The notes: a model not told the origin generated them from the sequence alone. A stretch of DNA of 64,000 bases from Streptococcus parasanguinis (GCF_901875555.1 NZ_CABFMD010000003.1:12498-76497); one strand, 5' to 3'; shown: positions 1-9,697, numbered from the stretch's first letter. Made by a program: numbers and translations.

Positions 1-1074
1 GGCCGATATGGCGAGGAGTTTACGCCGATTGTCCAGTGGGTCTACAACTATGTGTATGATGCTAGCCGTCCCATCAATTTTTGGTTGGAATACGAAAAAG
101 ATCCAAGCTGTCAACTGCAATTGCGGATCCAATTTTACCGCTTTGGTGCTCTGGGAGAGTGGGTCAAAGATGCAGTCTTTTCAGAAGAAGAGATGCAAAC
201 TCCGCTGGAATTAGACGGAGCAGAGCCTTATTATCTAGCCTTTTCGCTGGAAGCCAAAGGAGAAGGGATACTTACGATAGGAGCTCTACACAAGCGCCTG
301 TCCCATGGCCCTCTAGGAGGCATGACAGTAGGAGCACAGACTCTTCGGGATCACAAACGCCAAGAGGTCTTTGCTTATTTCCATCCTGGTGATATGAAGC
401 CACCTTTAAACATTTACTTTTCTGGGTATCGTCCAGCCGAAGGATTTGAAGGATTTGGGATGATGCGTGCCATGGGTAGTCCCTTTATTCTCTTTTCTGA
501 TCCAAGATTGGAAGGTGGATCCTTTTATATGGGCTCAGAAGAATTAGAAAATCAAATCACTGCCTTTATTGATCATCATTTGCATTCACTTGGTTTTGGA
601 CCGGAAGAAATGAATTTCTCTGGCTTGTCCATGGGGACCTTTGGTGCCCTTTACTATGGGGCTCTGTATTGTCCACATGCTATCCTAGTCGGTAAACCCA
701 TTGTCAACCTTGGAGATGTCGCTGCCAACCTGAAATTTAGACGTCCAGATGAGTTTGGAACGTCTCTAGATATGATGCAGTTGATCATCGGTCAAGTGTC
801 ACAAGAAGGGATTGATCAGCTCAATCAACGCTTCTGGGACCGATTTAAACAGGCGGACTTTAAGGATACGATTTTAGCCCTTGCTTATATGCGAGATGAT
901 GACTACGACAAGCAAGCCTATCCAGATATTTTAGAGACCTTGTATGAATTGCCGGTTCGGATTATTAGTACCAGTCGTGCCGGTCGGCACAATGATGCGA
1001 GTGCTCCTATCATTGAGTGGTTTATGACTCAGTACAATGAAATCATGGAAAGAGACTTTGGAAGAAACCAATGA
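1..1074 (+). CDS. asp2: Accessory Sec system protein Asp2 (5' truncated by window edge)
   Basis: The reading frame is open from the first base, so the start codon lies upstream of the window; the visible 357 residues are the C-terminal part. Asp2 works with Asp1, Asp3 and SecA2 at the membrane to export serine-rich-repeat (SRR) adhesins, and in S. gordonii it also O-acetylates GlcNAc on the substrate. The visible part has an alpha/beta-hydrolase-type nucleophile elbow, GLSMG, with the Ser codon at 628-630, and a later SRAGRHND segment that could supply the catalytic His. The stop overlaps the asp3 start as ATGA. The asp2-asp3-secA2-gtfA-gtfB-asp4-asp5 order fits the known locus. Family identity is inferred from the protein and this context. 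Confidence 0.93.
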   Translation, partial: GRYGEEFTPIVQWVYNYVYDASRPINFWLEYEKDPSCQLQLRIQFYRFGALGEWVKDAVFSEEEMQTPLELDGAEPYYLAFSLEAKGEGILTIGALHKRLSHGPLGGMTVGAQTLRDHKRQEVFAYFHPGDMKPPLNIYFSGYRPAEGFEGFGMMRAMGSPFILFSDPRLEGGSFYMGSEELENQITAFIDHHLHSLGFGPEEMNFSGLSMGTFGALYYGALYCPHAILVGKPIVNLGDVAANLKFRRPDEFGTSLDMMQLIIGQVSQEGIDQLNQRFWDRFKQADFKDTILALAYMRDDDYDKQAYPDILETLYELPVRIISTSRAGRHNDASAPIIEWFMTQYNEIMERDFGRNQ

Positions 1075-1541
1075 TAAAAATGAAAGAAAATGAAAGTAGA
1101 CGGATCTACTGGGGCGATACAGTTTTAGCAGATTATCTTTGGGGGTCGACCATTCAGGCGACTGCCCAAGGTAGCGTTCAATTTCAGAATCCCCTCATGC
1201 CATCTGGTCAAGTGCTGAAAACCTGGCATTCACAGACAAATTTTGGTGCGACGCGTCAAATTCCTAGTCTGCCCCTGCTCAAAAGAGAGCAGGGCTATGA
1301 ACTGGCAATCGAGATCGAAGCAAATCCCGCTCATACCGTGATGGTAGAAATCATCTTCAAAGATCGCTTTGGAGAGATCGTTGGCCGTCGAGTAACCGCA
1401 GAAGGCTGCTTGTCCTTCACCTATCCAGACCAAGCCTACGCCTACGAAGTACGCTTGCTTAGTGCAGGCTTGCAAGAGTTTACCTTCCACTATTTCACTA
1501 TTCAACCAATATCGTCTGAGGGAGCAGAAGTTCTTGAATAG
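1071..1541 (+). CDS. asp3: Accessory Sec system protein Asp3
   Basis: A 156-residue soluble protein translated from an ATG that overlaps the asp2 stop by four bases (ATGA), implying translational coupling. In known SRR loci Asp3 joins Asp1 and Asp2 in a cytoplasmic complex that delivers the glycosylated preprotein to SecA2. The sequence has no signal peptide or membrane segment and looks beta-rich (HTVMVEIIFKDRFG), consistent with the carbohydrate-binding fold reported for the family. A second ATG at 1080 is possible but the first is favoured by the overlap. Length is normal for the family. Confidence 0.92.
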   Translation: MIKMKENESRRIYWGDTVLADYLWGSTIQATAQGSVQFQNPLMPSGQVLKTWHSQTNFGATRQIPSLPLLKREQGYELAIEIEANPAHTVMVEIIFKDRFGEIVGRRVTAEGCLSFTYPDQAYAYEVRLLSAGLQEFTFHYFTIQPISSEGAEVLE

Positions 1542-1571
1542 ACGAACAAAACTGCAAAAAAGAGGATCACA

Positions 1572-3950
1572 TTGGATTACGTTAAATTAAGAAACATCAA
1601 AAAAATCTTAAAAGAAGTCAATAGCTGGAAGGATACGATCGCCCACTTGACGGATCAGCAATTGCAGGAGAAGACTGTGGAATTTCGGAAACGTCTAGCG
1701 GAGGGTGAGACCTTGGATGATCTTTTGCCGGAAGCATTTGCGGTTGCACGGGAGGCCGATAAGCGGGTCTTGGGCATGTTTCCCTATGACGTCCAAGTCA
1801 TGGGAGGAATCGTCCTACACCAGGGCAATGTCGCTGAAATGAATACCGGTGAAGGGAAGACCTTGACGGCAACTATGCCAGTTTATCTCAATGCCTTAGA
1901 GGGCAAAGGGGTCATGGTTATTACGACCAATACCTATCTGGCAACTCGGGATGCAGAAGAGATGGGACAGGTCTATCGTTTCTTAGGTTTGACCGTCGGT
2001 GTTCCTTTGAAACAGTCAGAAGACGAAGAATTAGATCCAGAAGTCAAACGCGAGATTTACCAATCAGACGTCATCTATACGACTAATACTAGCCTAGGTT
2101 TTGACTATCTAACAGAGAACCTGACGGCTTCTGTCGATGGCCAATTTTTGGCAGACTTCAATTACGCCATTGTCGATGAGATTGATTCGGTGCTTCTAGA
2201 TAGTGCTCAGACTCCCTTGATTATTTCTGGTTCTCCTCGTGTTCAATCCAACCTGTATGGGATTATTGATACCTTGATCCAGACTTTCAAGGAGGGGGAA
2301 GATTTCAAGTTTGACGAAGAAAAGAAACGGGTTTGGTTGACTCGAAAAGGAGCTCATGCAGCAGAAGCCTTTCTTGCTATTCCCAACCTCTATGACCCCC
2401 AATACCGTGACTTGGTCCGCCATATCAGCCTAGCCCTGCAGGCTAATAAAAACTTTATTAAGGACAAGGACTATGTTATCCATCCTAATGTCGAAGGACA
2501 ACCTGAGATTGTCTTGCTAGACCAGGCAACAGGACGTTTGATGGAAATGACTCGCTTGCAAGGAGGGCTCCACCAGGCGATTGAGGCCAAAGAAGGTCTC
2601 AAGCTAACCCAGGAAACACGGGCCATGGCTTCCATTACCTACCAAAACCTCTTTAAGATGTTTCGAAAGTTAGGAGGCATGACAGGGACTGGGAAGGTCG
2701 CTGAGGCAGAGTTTCTTGATACCTATGCCATGTCAGTGATCAAGATCCCAACCAATCGCAGGAAAATCCGTAAGGATTTGCCGGATGAAATCTACCAAAC
2801 CTTGCCGGAAAAAATCGTGGCTTCCTTGGACTATGTGAAGAAAGTCCATGAAAAGGGCAATCCGATCCTGGTCTTTGCCGGATCGGTTGAGATGTCAATT
2901 CTTTATTCGAATCTTCTCTTGCGCGAAGGGATCCCTCACAATCTGCTTAATGCCAACAATGCTCCTCGTGAGGCCCAAATCATTAAGGAATCTGGTCGAA
3001 AAGGAGCCGTGACGGTTGCGACCTCAATGGCCGGTCGAGGAACCGATATCAAGTTGGGACCGGGAGTAGCTGAATTAGGAGGCCTAGTGGTTGTCGGAAC
3101 CGAGCGGATGATGAACCAGCGGATTGACCTTCAAATTCGGGGACGTTCAGGCCGCCAAGGAGATCCCGGTTTGACCAAGTTCTTTGTCTCTTTAGAAGAC
3201 GATTTGATGAAAAACTGGGGACCAGACTGGATCCAGGATACCTATCAAGACTATGATGTGGAAGAGCGCATTGGGGCTACTAAAGCTCTGACCAAGCGCA
3301 AGTATAAAAACTTGGTGGAACGAGCTCAAAATGCTAGTGAAAGTTCTGGTCAGGCCAGCCGTCGGATGACGCTGGAATTTGCGGAAAGTATGAACATTCA
3401 GCGAGCGATCGTCTACGAAGAACGTGACCGCTTGATTAAGCAAGAAGGACGCTTGGACGACATCGTAGAAAAAGCGCTTCGTTTCGTTTTTTCAAGCATT
3501 GCCCATAAAAAAGAATACAAAGAACCTGTAGCTTTTTATCGCTATATTTTAGACAATGTTAGCTACCAAGTGGATCCGGAAAAGGCCCACCAAACCTTCC
3601 GTAGCAAAAAAACCAAAGCGAATTTCTTATGGGAGATTGCTAAGAGTGAGTTAGAGGCCAAGTATGAGGTCTTAGGCACCGATGAGGTGATCGCCCAATT
3701 CCAGCGCATGGCCATTCTAAAAGCTATCGATGAAAACTGGGTCGAGCAGGTAGACTATCTGCAACAATTGCGCATGGCTCTGTCTGGCCAATACACCAGT
3801 CAGAAAAACCCTTTGGTAGAATTTTTCCAAGAAGCCTACCAATCTTTTGAACGAATGAAAGAGGCGACCAAAGAACAAATGGTCCGCAATCTCTTACTGA
3901 GTCGAGTAGAAATCAATAAAAAAGGGGAAATTGTCTTGCATTTCCCATAA
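1572..3950 (+). CDS. secA2: Accessory Sec translocase ATPase SecA2
   Basis: A 792-residue DEAD-type motor ATPase dedicated to export of the SRR adhesin. The start is TTG at 1572, placed by an AGAGGA ribosome-binding site about six bases upstream. Visible motifs are Walker A (TGEGKTL, about residues 92-98), the DEID box of Walker B (about residue 200) and the motor motif SMAGRGTDI (about 485-493). The protein ends shortly after EIVLHFP with no cysteine-rich zinc-binding tail, which separates it from the housekeeping SecA. It lies 30 bp after asp3 and 11 bp before gtfA, in one transcription unit. Confidence 0.96.
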   Translation: MDYVKLRNIKKILKEVNSWKDTIAHLTDQQLQEKTVEFRKRLAEGETLDDLLPEAFAVAREADKRVLGMFPYDVQVMGGIVLHQGNVAEMNTGEGKTLTATMPVYLNALEGKGVMVITTNTYLATRDAEEMGQVYRFLGLTVGVPLKQSEDEELDPEVKREIYQSDVIYTTNTSLGFDYLTENLTASVDGQFLADFNYAIVDEIDSVLLDSAQTPLIISGSPRVQSNLYGIIDTLIQTFKEGEDFKFDEEKKRVWLTRKGAHAAEAFLAIPNLYDPQYRDLVRHISLALQANKNFIKDKDYVIHPNVEGQPEIVLLDQATGRLMEMTRLQGGLHQAIEAKEGLKLTQETRAMASITYQNLFKMFRKLGGMTGTGKVAEAEFLDTYAMSVIKIPTNRRKIRKDLPDEIYQTLPEKIVASLDYVKKVHEKGNPILVFAGSVEMSILYSNLLLREGIPHNLLNANNAPREAQIIKESGRKGAVTVATSMAGRGTDIKLGPGVAELGGLVVVGTERMMNQRIDLQIRGRSGRQGDPGLTKFFVSLEDDLMKNWGPDWIQDTYQDYDVEERIGATKALTKRKYKNLVERAQNASESSGQASRRMTLEFAESMNIQRAIVYEERDRLIKQEGRLDDIVEKALRFVFSSIAHKKEYKEPVAFYRYILDNVSYQVDPEKAHQTFRSKKTKANFLWEIAKSELEAKYEVLGTDEVIAQFQRMAILKAIDENWVEQVDYLQQLRMALSGQYTSQKNPLVEFFQEAYQSFERMKEATKEQMVRNLLLSRVEINKKGEIVLHFP

Positions 3951-3961
3951 AAGAGGACATT

Positions 3962-5476
3962 ATGACAGTATACAATATCAACCTTGGAATCGGTTGGGCC
4001 AGCAGTGGTGTTGAGTATGCCCAGGCCTACCGTGCCCAGTTGTTACGCAATATCCATCAACCAGCCAAGTTTGTCTTTATGGATATGATTCTAGCCGATA
4101 ATATCCAGCATTTAACAGAAAATATCGGCTTTAAAAATGATGAAATCATCTGGCTCTACAGCCATTTTACAGATATAAAAATTGCACCAACGACCTATAC
4201 CCTTGATCAGGTCTTAGCAGGTTTTACCGGAAAACCGACTCGTGAAGAAGTCGATGGCAAGATCAAGCGCTTCTTTTATGAAGACCAGGACAACTTTTTG
4301 ACCTGCTACCTGCGGGAGGAAAACAGTCCCTATGTCGAACGTTGCGAGTATGTGTCTAGGGGAATTTTAGTGAGAAAGGATTATTTCTCCTACACTCGTT
4401 ACTGTACCGAGTACTTTATTCCCAAGAATAACCAAGCCAACTTGATTGAGCGCCGCTTTTACAATGAAGACGGGACGGTTGCCTACAGCATGCAGATGGC
4501 AGATGGGCGCGAAATCTATTGTTTTCCAGATCGCTATCTGGTTGGTCGCCAAGAATTGATCCGCTACTTTATGCAGACTCTTCGATTGACCAAACAAGAT
4601 CTAGTGATTTTGGATCGGGAAACCAATATCGGTCAGCCCATCTTTGAAGAGGCGCAAAAGGCCCGTCTGGGCGTGGTGGTCCATGCCGAACACTTTAGTG
4701 CCAATAGTGTCGATGATCAGTATATCTTGTGGAATAACTATTATGACTACCAATTCACCAATGCCGATAAGGTGGACTTCTTTATTGTTGCGACTGATCG
4801 TCAAAAAGAAATCTTAACAGAGCAGTTTGCTAAATATACCAAGCATCGGCCGGCTATCTATACCATTCCAGTTGGTAGTCTTGCCAGCTTGCCACAAAAC
4901 GAAAATCGTACCCCATTTTCTATGATTACAGCCTCTCGTTTGGCAACAGAAAAGCATATTGACTGGTTGGTACGAGCAGTGGTTCGGGCCAAAAAAGAAT
5001 TGCCAGAATTGTTCTTTGACATCTATGGGAAAGGTGGAGAAGAAGGGAAATTGCGCTCTCTGATTGATGAATTGGGGGCGGCAGACTATATCCAGCTTAA
5101 AGGTCATGCCAACCTCGAGGAAATTTATAAGAACTATGAGGTTTACCTGTCCGCATCGACCAGCGAGGGCTTTGGTTTAACCTTGATGGAGGCGATTGGT
5201 TCTGGTCTTCCGATTATCGGTTTTGACGTTCCTTATGGCAACCAAACCTTTGTCACAGAAGGGAAAAATGGCTATCTCATCCCACCTTCAGCTGACCAAG
5301 TGGTGGACCATATTGCTGCTGCCTTTGCTGAAAAAATCATTCAGCTCTACAAGAAAGATGATCTAGCCAGCATGCGTCAAGCATCTTATGCGCGTGCAGA
5401 AGACTTTTTGACCAGCCGAGTAGAAGAAGCTTGGGCACAATTGATAGAAGAGGTGACACATGCTGAACGTATTTGA
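3962..5476 (+). CDS. gtfA: Glycosyltransferase GtfA (Gtf1), SRR-protein O-GlcNAc transferase catalytic subunit
   Basis: A 504-residue cytosolic GT-B glycosyltransferase. In SRR loci GtfA, complexed with GtfB, adds the first GlcNAc from UDP-GlcNAc to Ser/Thr of the adhesin before SecA2-dependent export. An N-terminal add-on (residues about 50-200) precedes a C-terminal GT4 domain with the typical donor-site pattern EGFGLTLMEAIGSGLPIIGFD near residues 400-420 (positions 5164-5226). The gene follows secA2 by 11 bp with ribosome-binding site AAGAGGA, and its 3' end overlaps gtfB by 17 bp, consistent with stoichiometric production of the two subunits. Confidence 0.94.
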   Translation: MTVYNINLGIGWASSGVEYAQAYRAQLLRNIHQPAKFVFMDMILADNIQHLTENIGFKNDEIIWLYSHFTDIKIAPTTYTLDQVLAGFTGKPTREEVDGKIKRFFYEDQDNFLTCYLREENSPYVERCEYVSRGILVRKDYFSYTRYCTEYFIPKNNQANLIERRFYNEDGTVAYSMQMADGREIYCFPDRYLVGRQELIRYFMQTLRLTKQDLVILDRETNIGQPIFEEAQKARLGVVVHAEHFSANSVDDQYILWNNYYDYQFTNADKVDFFIVATDRQKEILTEQFAKYTKHRPAIYTIPVGSLASLPQNENRTPFSMITASRLATEKHIDWLVRAVVRAKKELPELFFDIYGKGGEEGKLRSLIDELGAADYIQLKGHANLEEIYKNYEVYLSASTSEGFGLTLMEAIGSGLPIIGFDVPYGNQTFVTEGKNGYLIPPSADQVVDHIAAAFAEKIIQLYKKDDLASMRQASYARAEDFLTSRVEEAWAQLIEEVTHAERI

Positions 5477-6815
5477 TAGTTATTCTCGTGAAAGCCAAGA
5501 CCTGCTCCACTCCATGAAGGAGTCTGGCTTTGAATATCCAACCGTTGTTCTGGAGCCAAACGGTTTCTTACCTGACGGGGTCGAATCGCCTTTTCTCTAT
5601 TTTTTAGGCCAGCCAAAAGAGGAGAAGCGCGGACGCTACTTTAATGAAGTTCCAGTGCCTGATTTCTGGGAAGTTTCAGGGGATAATAGTTCGGGGAGAG
5701 TCACCTACTATGGTCAGGAAAAGGCTCGGATTGTTTACCATGCCGCTTCCTATAAACGCATTGTCGAGCGCATAGAGTGGTTGGATGACAAGGGGCAAGT
5801 ATTCATGATTGATCGCTATGACCAATACGGTCGTAAGATAGCCGTAACGACTTGTGGTGATCAAGGACAGCATTTGGTGACTACTTATTTTGAAGGAGAT
5901 ACCGAGCGCTTGACAGAGAATCACCAAACAGGGGATTTGATCTTGACCTTGGACCATCAACCCATGCGGATTTTCAAGAATCGCTTAGATTACTTTGTCT
6001 TTTACCTAGAGTATCGTGGTTTTAATCTGGATGGTTTGGTCTACAATACCCTTGCTACCTCCTTTAGCATTAGTCTTCAGCTTGGAAATAAAGGAATCAA
6101 AGGTCGCGACGTCTTGGTGTGGCAAGAACCACTTCATGACAGCCTTCCAGGCAATATGCAGTTGATTCTAAAGAGCCCAGAAATCCGGACCAAGAAGATC
6201 TTGATTCCACAAAATTCGACTTATCATCGCGCTTTGCAGTTGACCTCACAAGACCAGCATAGCTATTTTGCTCCCCTTGGCTACCTGTATGATTTCAAGG
6301 TAAAAGACGATATCCGTAAAGACGCCTTTGTCTTGACCAATTCGGATCAGATCGAAGCCTTGACCTACCTAGTAGAGAATTTGCCAAATGTGACCTTCCG
6401 TGTAGCGGCCTTGACAGAGATGTCTGCTAGCCTCTTATCTATGGTTCGTTACCCAAATGTGGTCTTGTATCAAAATATCAGCCAAGAGCGGATCAAAGAG
6501 TTGCTTAAGGTCTCTAGTATTTATCTGGATATCAACCACTATGCAGAGGTGCAAGGAATTGTTCGCAAGGCCTTTGAACACCAGCAAGTCATCCTTGCCT
6601 TTAGCCATACCCTGCATGACCGCCACTTCCTCGCACAAGCCAATATCTTTGACCAAGGAAAAGAAGCAGATATGGTGGCCCGTATCCAGGAAATCTACCA
6701 ATCTGTGGATAGCTACAGAGAAGCAGTCGCGCAACAAATTGCTCAATCAAGTAGTGTCGAGCCAGCTGTTTTCACAGCTCGCTTGAAAGAAGGGATCGGT
6801 GGACAAGGTGAGTGA
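5460..6815 (+). CDS. gtfB: Glycosylation-stabilising protein GtfB (Gtf2)
   Basis: A 451-residue partner of GtfA. GtfB keeps the GT-B shape but lacks the donor-site glutamate motif seen in GtfA and serves to bind the unmodified or partly modified adhesin and stabilise GtfA. The ATG at 5460 lies inside gtfA (17-bp overlap) with an AGAGGTGA ribosome-binding site just upstream. The 3' end overlaps the next small gene by 17 bp as well. No membrane segment is seen. The assignment rests on sequence type, length and position immediately after gtfA. Confidence 0.93.
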   Translation: MLNVFDSYSRESQDLLHSMKESGFEYPTVVLEPNGFLPDGVESPFLYFLGQPKEEKRGRYFNEVPVPDFWEVSGDNSSGRVTYYGQEKARIVYHAASYKRIVERIEWLDDKGQVFMIDRYDQYGRKIAVTTCGDQGQHLVTTYFEGDTERLTENHQTGDLILTLDHQPMRIFKNRLDYFVFYLEYRGFNLDGLVYNTLATSFSISLQLGNKGIKGRDVLVWQEPLHDSLPGNMQLILKSPEIRTKKILIPQNSTYHRALQLTSQDQHSYFAPLGYLYDFKVKDDIRKDAFVLTNSDQIEALTYLVENLPNVTFRVAALTEMSASLLSMVRYPNVVLYQNISQERIKELLKVSSIYLDINHYAEVQGIVRKAFEHQQVILAFSHTLHDRHFLAQANIFDQGKEADMVARIQEIYQSVDSYREAVAQQIAQSSSVEPAVFTARLKEGIGGQGE

Positions 6816-6999
6816 TCGTAAGAAAGATTTATTTTACAAAGAAGTAGAAGGCCGAATGGAGTCTCTCAAACGCCGTCCTTCCGAAAAAGAAAAGACGACG
6901 CGTTCCGAAAAGATCAATGTTACCTTTAATGTGGTCATCGGGTTGGTGATCTTACTAGGAGTTATTTTTACCCTCTTGAGAGTATTAGGAGGATCCTAA
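6799..6999 (+). CDS. asp4: Accessory Sec system protein Asp4 (SecE-like)
   Basis: A 66-residue protein with a charged N-terminal half and one C-terminal membrane segment (VVIGLVILLGVIFTLLRVL). This is the SecE-like topology of Asp4, which is proposed to form the accessory SecYEG-like channel with SecY2 and Asp5. It starts with GTG at 6799, inside gtfB, with AAGGG about five bases upstream; a second GTG at 6808 is in frame but too far from that site. It is followed one base later by asp5. Identity is from size, topology and locus position. Confidence 0.85.
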   Translation: MDKVSDRKKDLFYKEVEGRMESLKRRPSEKEKTTRSEKINVTFNVVIGLVILLGVIFTLLRVLGGS

Positions 7000-7000
7000 G

Positions 7001-7225
7001 ATGGAAATGGTATTTGCAATCGGAATTTCGATCATATCCCTTGCTCTGGTGGTTCTCATTACCCTGCAACCTCGCCAACAACAATCGCTCTCAACAGATG
7101 CAACCAGTAACTTAGGGAAGCCAAGCTATTGGCGCTCCCACCGCGGGCTCAAGCTAGCAACCCTTGCCGTTAGTATCGTCTTTCTCGTATCTTTGTTTCT
7201 TTATATGATGGTCGTACAGGCCTAG
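7001..7225 (+). CDS. asp5: Accessory Sec system protein Asp5 (SecG-like)
   Basis: A 74-residue protein with two membrane segments (residues about 3-21 and 51-72) separated by a polar loop, the SecG topology. Asp5 is the last gene of the accessory Sec locus in species such as S. gordonii, and its presence indicates a locus with Asp4/Asp5. The ATG follows AGGAGG by seven bases. A terminator hairpin lies 20 bp downstream, which closes the operon. Confidence 0.86.
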   Translation: MEMVFAIGISIISLALVVLITLQPRQQQSLSTDATSNLGKPSYWRSHRGLKLATLAVSIVFLVSLFLYMMVVQA

Positions 7226-7244
7226 TTTCTAATAGAATGGATAA

Positions 7245-7272
7245 AAAGAAGTTGGTATTCTCCAACTTCTTT
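7245..7272 (+). terminator. Terminator hairpin after asp5
   Basis: An 11-bp stem (AAAGAAGTTGG with CCAACTTCTTT) with a six-base loop directly after asp5. The run of T after it is short. The same stem recurs at 7531-7560. Confidence 0.7.
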
Positions 7273-7287
7273 CAAATTGTAGAGAGA

Positions 7288-7450
7288 GTCATCTTAGAAA
7301 CTTTCCTTAGGTGAGTACGGACGTCAGCGAACTTCGAGGAAGTTCCATGACTAATTATTGAGCCTAAGGTCTCAATAATCCCGAGTGCCTGAAACATAAT
7401 TATTTCAGGCACTTATCTCACGGCGGAAAGTTTCAGTAGATGTCTAAGTG
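7288..7450. other. Multibranched structured element, possible ncRNA or mobile repeat
   Basis: No gene lies between 7226 and 7619. The middle of the gap folds into a closed multibranch structure. The outer stem pairs CATCT and GAAACTTTCC (about 7291-7306) with GGAAAGTTTC and AGATG (about 7425-7446). GTGAG/CTCAC extends it inward. Three hairpins branch inside: GTCA/TGAC plus GAACTTC/GAAGTTC, then ATTATTGAG/CTCAATAAT, then GTGCCTGAAA/TTTCAGGCAC. I do not recognise the family. It could be a small RNA or a MITE-like repeat. Orientation is not known. Confidence 0.55.
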
Positions 7451-7530
7451 AGCCTAATAGTTGATATCTTTTTAATTTTTTAAGTATCATTTAGGATGTA
7501 TTATGTAAGAAACAGGTGGATTACATTCTA

Positions 7531-7560
7531 AAAGAAGTTGGTTTACCAACTTCTTTTTTT
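7531..7560 (+). terminator. Second copy of the asp5-type terminator
   Basis: Stem AAAGAAGTTGG / CCAACTTCTTT with a short TTTA-type loop and a seven-T tail. The stem matches the hairpin at 7245-7272, so the structured element sits between two copies of one terminator. Confidence 0.8.
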
Positions 7561-7580
7561 GATGATGTTCCCTTTGATTT

Positions 7581-7591
7581 TATGGTATACT
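7581..7591 (+). promoter_or_regulatory. Extended -10 promoter of the TDT gene
   Basis: TATGGTATACT contains the TGn extension directly before the hexamer TATACT (7586-7591). No convincing -35 is seen at normal spacing. It lies about 30 bp before the ATG. Confidence 0.5.
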
Positions 7592-7619
7592 GAAAGCGAC
7601 AAAATGATTGGAGCTCCCG

Positions 7620-8513
7620 ATGAAAAAGATCCCCTTAGTATTTTCAGGCTGTCTGTTAGGATTGGTTGGCGCTGGAAACCTTCTTGCAGACTCTCTACCC
7701 ATTCTTGCCCATGCCTTTAGTCTGACAGGTTTGTTCTTCTGGTTTTTCTTTTTAGTCTATCATGCGATTCGCTGGCAAGAAACAAAGATGGAACTGCAAC
7801 AACCTGCTCTGTTATCTGGGATGGCGACCTTTCCCATGGCTGGAATGATTCTCTCTACCTATCTCTTTCGACTTTTCCCAGCAGTTGGAGGACTTTCTCA
7901 AGTGGTCTGGTGGTCTGCTTTTCTTCTAGATGTCTGCTTGATCCTCTATTTTACCAAGACCCATGTCATGGTCCGTCCAAGAGTCACTGCCACTCCGAGT
8001 TGGACCGTTCTCTATGTAGGGATCGCAGTCGCAGCCTTGACCTATCCAGTTGTCGGCCAGCGGCTCATTGCCTATCTTGCATTGGTGGTTGGTTTTGGCT
8101 TGACTTTTCTTCTCTACCCAGTCATTTATTTTGATGGGAAAAAGCAGCCCTTACCCAATCATCTGTTAGGGCAAGAAGGCATCTATTGTGCTCCCTTTTC
8201 CCTTCTTTTAGCAGCCCTGGTTCGTGTGGGTGGAGCAAGCCTGCCTACCTGGTTCTTACTGATCATGGTGGTGGCCTCGCAAGGGTTTTATTTCTTTGTT
8301 TTGACACGTCTCCCAAGGATGGTCAAAGCAGGCTTCCAACCTGCTTTTTCAGCCCTGACCTTTCCAACGGTCATCACAGCGACCTCTTTGAAAATGGCCC
8401 AAGGCTTATTGCAACTACCTTTCTTGACAGTTCTTGTATGGATGGAAACTCTTCTTTGTCTCTTGATTCTAGTCGCTGTCTTAGGAGGTTATGTAGCTTA
8501 TCTTAAAGAGTAG
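7620..8513 (+). CDS. TDT (tellurite-resistance/dicarboxylate transporter) family membrane protein
   Basis: A 297-residue polytopic membrane protein with about nine to ten hydrophobic segments, of the TehA/Mae1/SLAC1-like TDT family. The family comprises carrier or channel proteins for dicarboxylates, sulfite, anions or tellurite, and the substrate here cannot be told. I place the start at ATG 7620 (MKKIPLVFSG), six bases after GGAG; an upstream in-frame TTG at 7608 overlaps that ribosome-binding site and is unlikely. It has its own extended -10 promoter and is not obviously linked to its neighbours. Confidence 0.82.
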   Translation: MKKIPLVFSGCLLGLVGAGNLLADSLPILAHAFSLTGLFFWFFFLVYHAIRWQETKMELQQPALLSGMATFPMAGMILSTYLFRLFPAVGGLSQVVWWSAFLLDVCLILYFTKTHVMVRPRVTATPSWTVLYVGIAVAALTYPVVGQRLIAYLALVVGFGLTFLLYPVIYFDGKKQPLPNHLLGQEGIYCAPFSLLLAALVRVGGASLPTWFLLIMVVASQGFYFFVLTRLPRMVKAGFQPAFSALTFPTVITATSLKMAQGLLQLPFLTVLVWMETLLCLLILVAVLGGYVAYLKE

Positions 8514-8598
8514 AAAGGCATCCTTTTTCATTGAAACCTTGTCACGATTATGGTAAGATGCACTATACGATTTATCAGACTTTATAGGAAAGGTATCT

Positions 8599-9276
8599 AT
8601 GAAATTCATCAAAGGAAAGCTCTCGCTGCTTTATCCCCTCTTTCTACTCTTGTTTTACTTTTACATCCGGCCTCAGTTTCGCCCCTTAGCCCAGTATGTT
8701 TCCAATAGTGTAGCAAGCGCAAATAGCTATTATTGGACCTTATTTGGCCTAGAAGGCCTTTATGCAGTCTTTACAGGGTTTTTGGTCTACCGTTTTTCTA
8801 AAAAAGCGCAGTTTAAGCTGGGGAAGACCCCTCTTCAATCTCTGATAGAAGCCGTTTTTGCAGCCTGTTTGGTCTACTGGTTGGACTACTTCATCAGTGG
8901 TTTTGTTCAAGGACGGGCAGCTGTTTTGAGCCTCTTTCCACGGGAAATTAGTCCCACAGGGGTGCTCATCCTGGTGATCGCAATGGTCATCATCCGACCG
9001 GTGACAGAAGAGCTGATTTTTCGTGGAGCCTTGGTAAATGCCTACTTCAAAGGCTGGAAACTCTATGCAGAGATTTGGCTTCCAGCCCTCATCTACAGTG
9101 GCCTGCATTTTCTTCACAATCCTTTTTCGCTAGGAGCTTCTATCATCTATCTCCTGCCGAGTGTGATTTTTGGGATCCTGTATTATCGGAGTAAGACGCT
9201 CCTTTCTCCTATTTTGGCTCATATTCTGCTCAATCTTTACTACACTTTGCCTTTGCTTTTATCTGTATTCAAGTAG
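8599..9276 (+). CDS. CPBP-family intramembrane metalloprotease (CAAX/Abi)
   Basis: A 225-residue membrane protein with about six hydrophobic segments. The CPBP glutamate motif PVTEELIFRG (about residues 134-143) is followed by the second motif SGLHFLHN, which supplies the metal-binding His. Family members are membrane-embedded proteases, in Gram-positives often linked to bacteriocin immunity or maturation. No bacteriocin genes are near, so the substrate is unknown. The ATG follows a GAAAGG ribosome-binding site. The gene ends just before the terminator that precedes rnpA. Confidence 0.85.
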   Translation: MKFIKGKLSLLYPLFLLLFYFYIRPQFRPLAQYVSNSVASANSYYWTLFGLEGLYAVFTGFLVYRFSKKAQFKLGKTPLQSLIEAVFAACLVYWLDYFISGFVQGRAAVLSLFPREISPTGVLILVIAMVIIRPVTEELIFRGALVNAYFKGWKLYAEIWLPALIYSGLHFLHNPFSLGASIIYLLPSVIFGILYYRSKTLLSPILAHILLNLYYTLPLLLSVFK

Positions 9277-9277
9277 C

Positions 9278-9309
9278 AACCGATTTCCTGAGTGAGATTG
9301 GTTTTTTTT
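9278..9309 (+). terminator. Terminator after the CPBP gene
   Basis: AACCGATTTC pairs with GAGATTGGTT (one G-T pair and one mismatch) and is followed by eight T. The 3' arm contains the -35 of the rnpA promoter. Confidence 0.7.
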
Positions 9310-9325
9310 GAAAATATGGTATAAT
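9298..9325 (+). promoter_or_regulatory. rnpA promoter
   Basis: -35 TTGGTT (9298-9303), 16-bp spacer, -10 TATAAT (9320-9325) with an upstream TG extension. It overlaps the preceding terminator. Confidence 0.75.
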
Positions 9326-9354
9326 AGAATAAATTTAAAAGAGGGAGTTGAGGT

Positions 9355-9696
9355 TTGAAAAAAAGCTACCGCGTCAAACGTGACAAAGATTTTAATGCTA
9401 TTTTTAAAAGTGGTCAAAATGTTGCCAATCGGAAATTCGTTGTTTACCGCTTGCGCAAAGACCAACCGCATTTTCGAGTCGGCCTGTCTGTTAGTAAGAA
9501 ACTGGGAAATGCTGTGACCAGAAATCGCATCAAACGTTTGATTCGCCATGTTTTGATCAAACACCAAGCCTTCCTTACGACCGATGATTTTGTTGTCATT
9601 GCTCGTAAAGGGGTGGAGGAGCTCGATTTTCATCAAGTAGAAAAAAATCTTGTACATGTCTTAAAATTAGCGCATGTCTACCAAGAAAGGGAATAA
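9355..9696 (+). CDS. rnpA: Ribonuclease P protein component
   Basis: A 113-residue basic protein that binds RNase P RNA and helps position precursor tRNA for 5' leader removal. The family signature is clear: [20 protein letters not shown] with the RNR core and KRLIR following. The start is TTG at 9355, after GAGGGAG. The gene is followed two bases later by yidC, the classic rnpA-yidC-jag arrangement of Firmicutes. Confidence 0.97.
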   Translation: MKKSYRVKRDKDFNAIFKSGQNVANRKFVVYRLRKDQPHFRVGLSVSKKLGNAVTRNRIKRLIRHVLIKHQAFLTTDDFVVIARKGVEELDFHQVEKNLVHVLKLAHVYQERE

Positions 9697-9697
9697 T

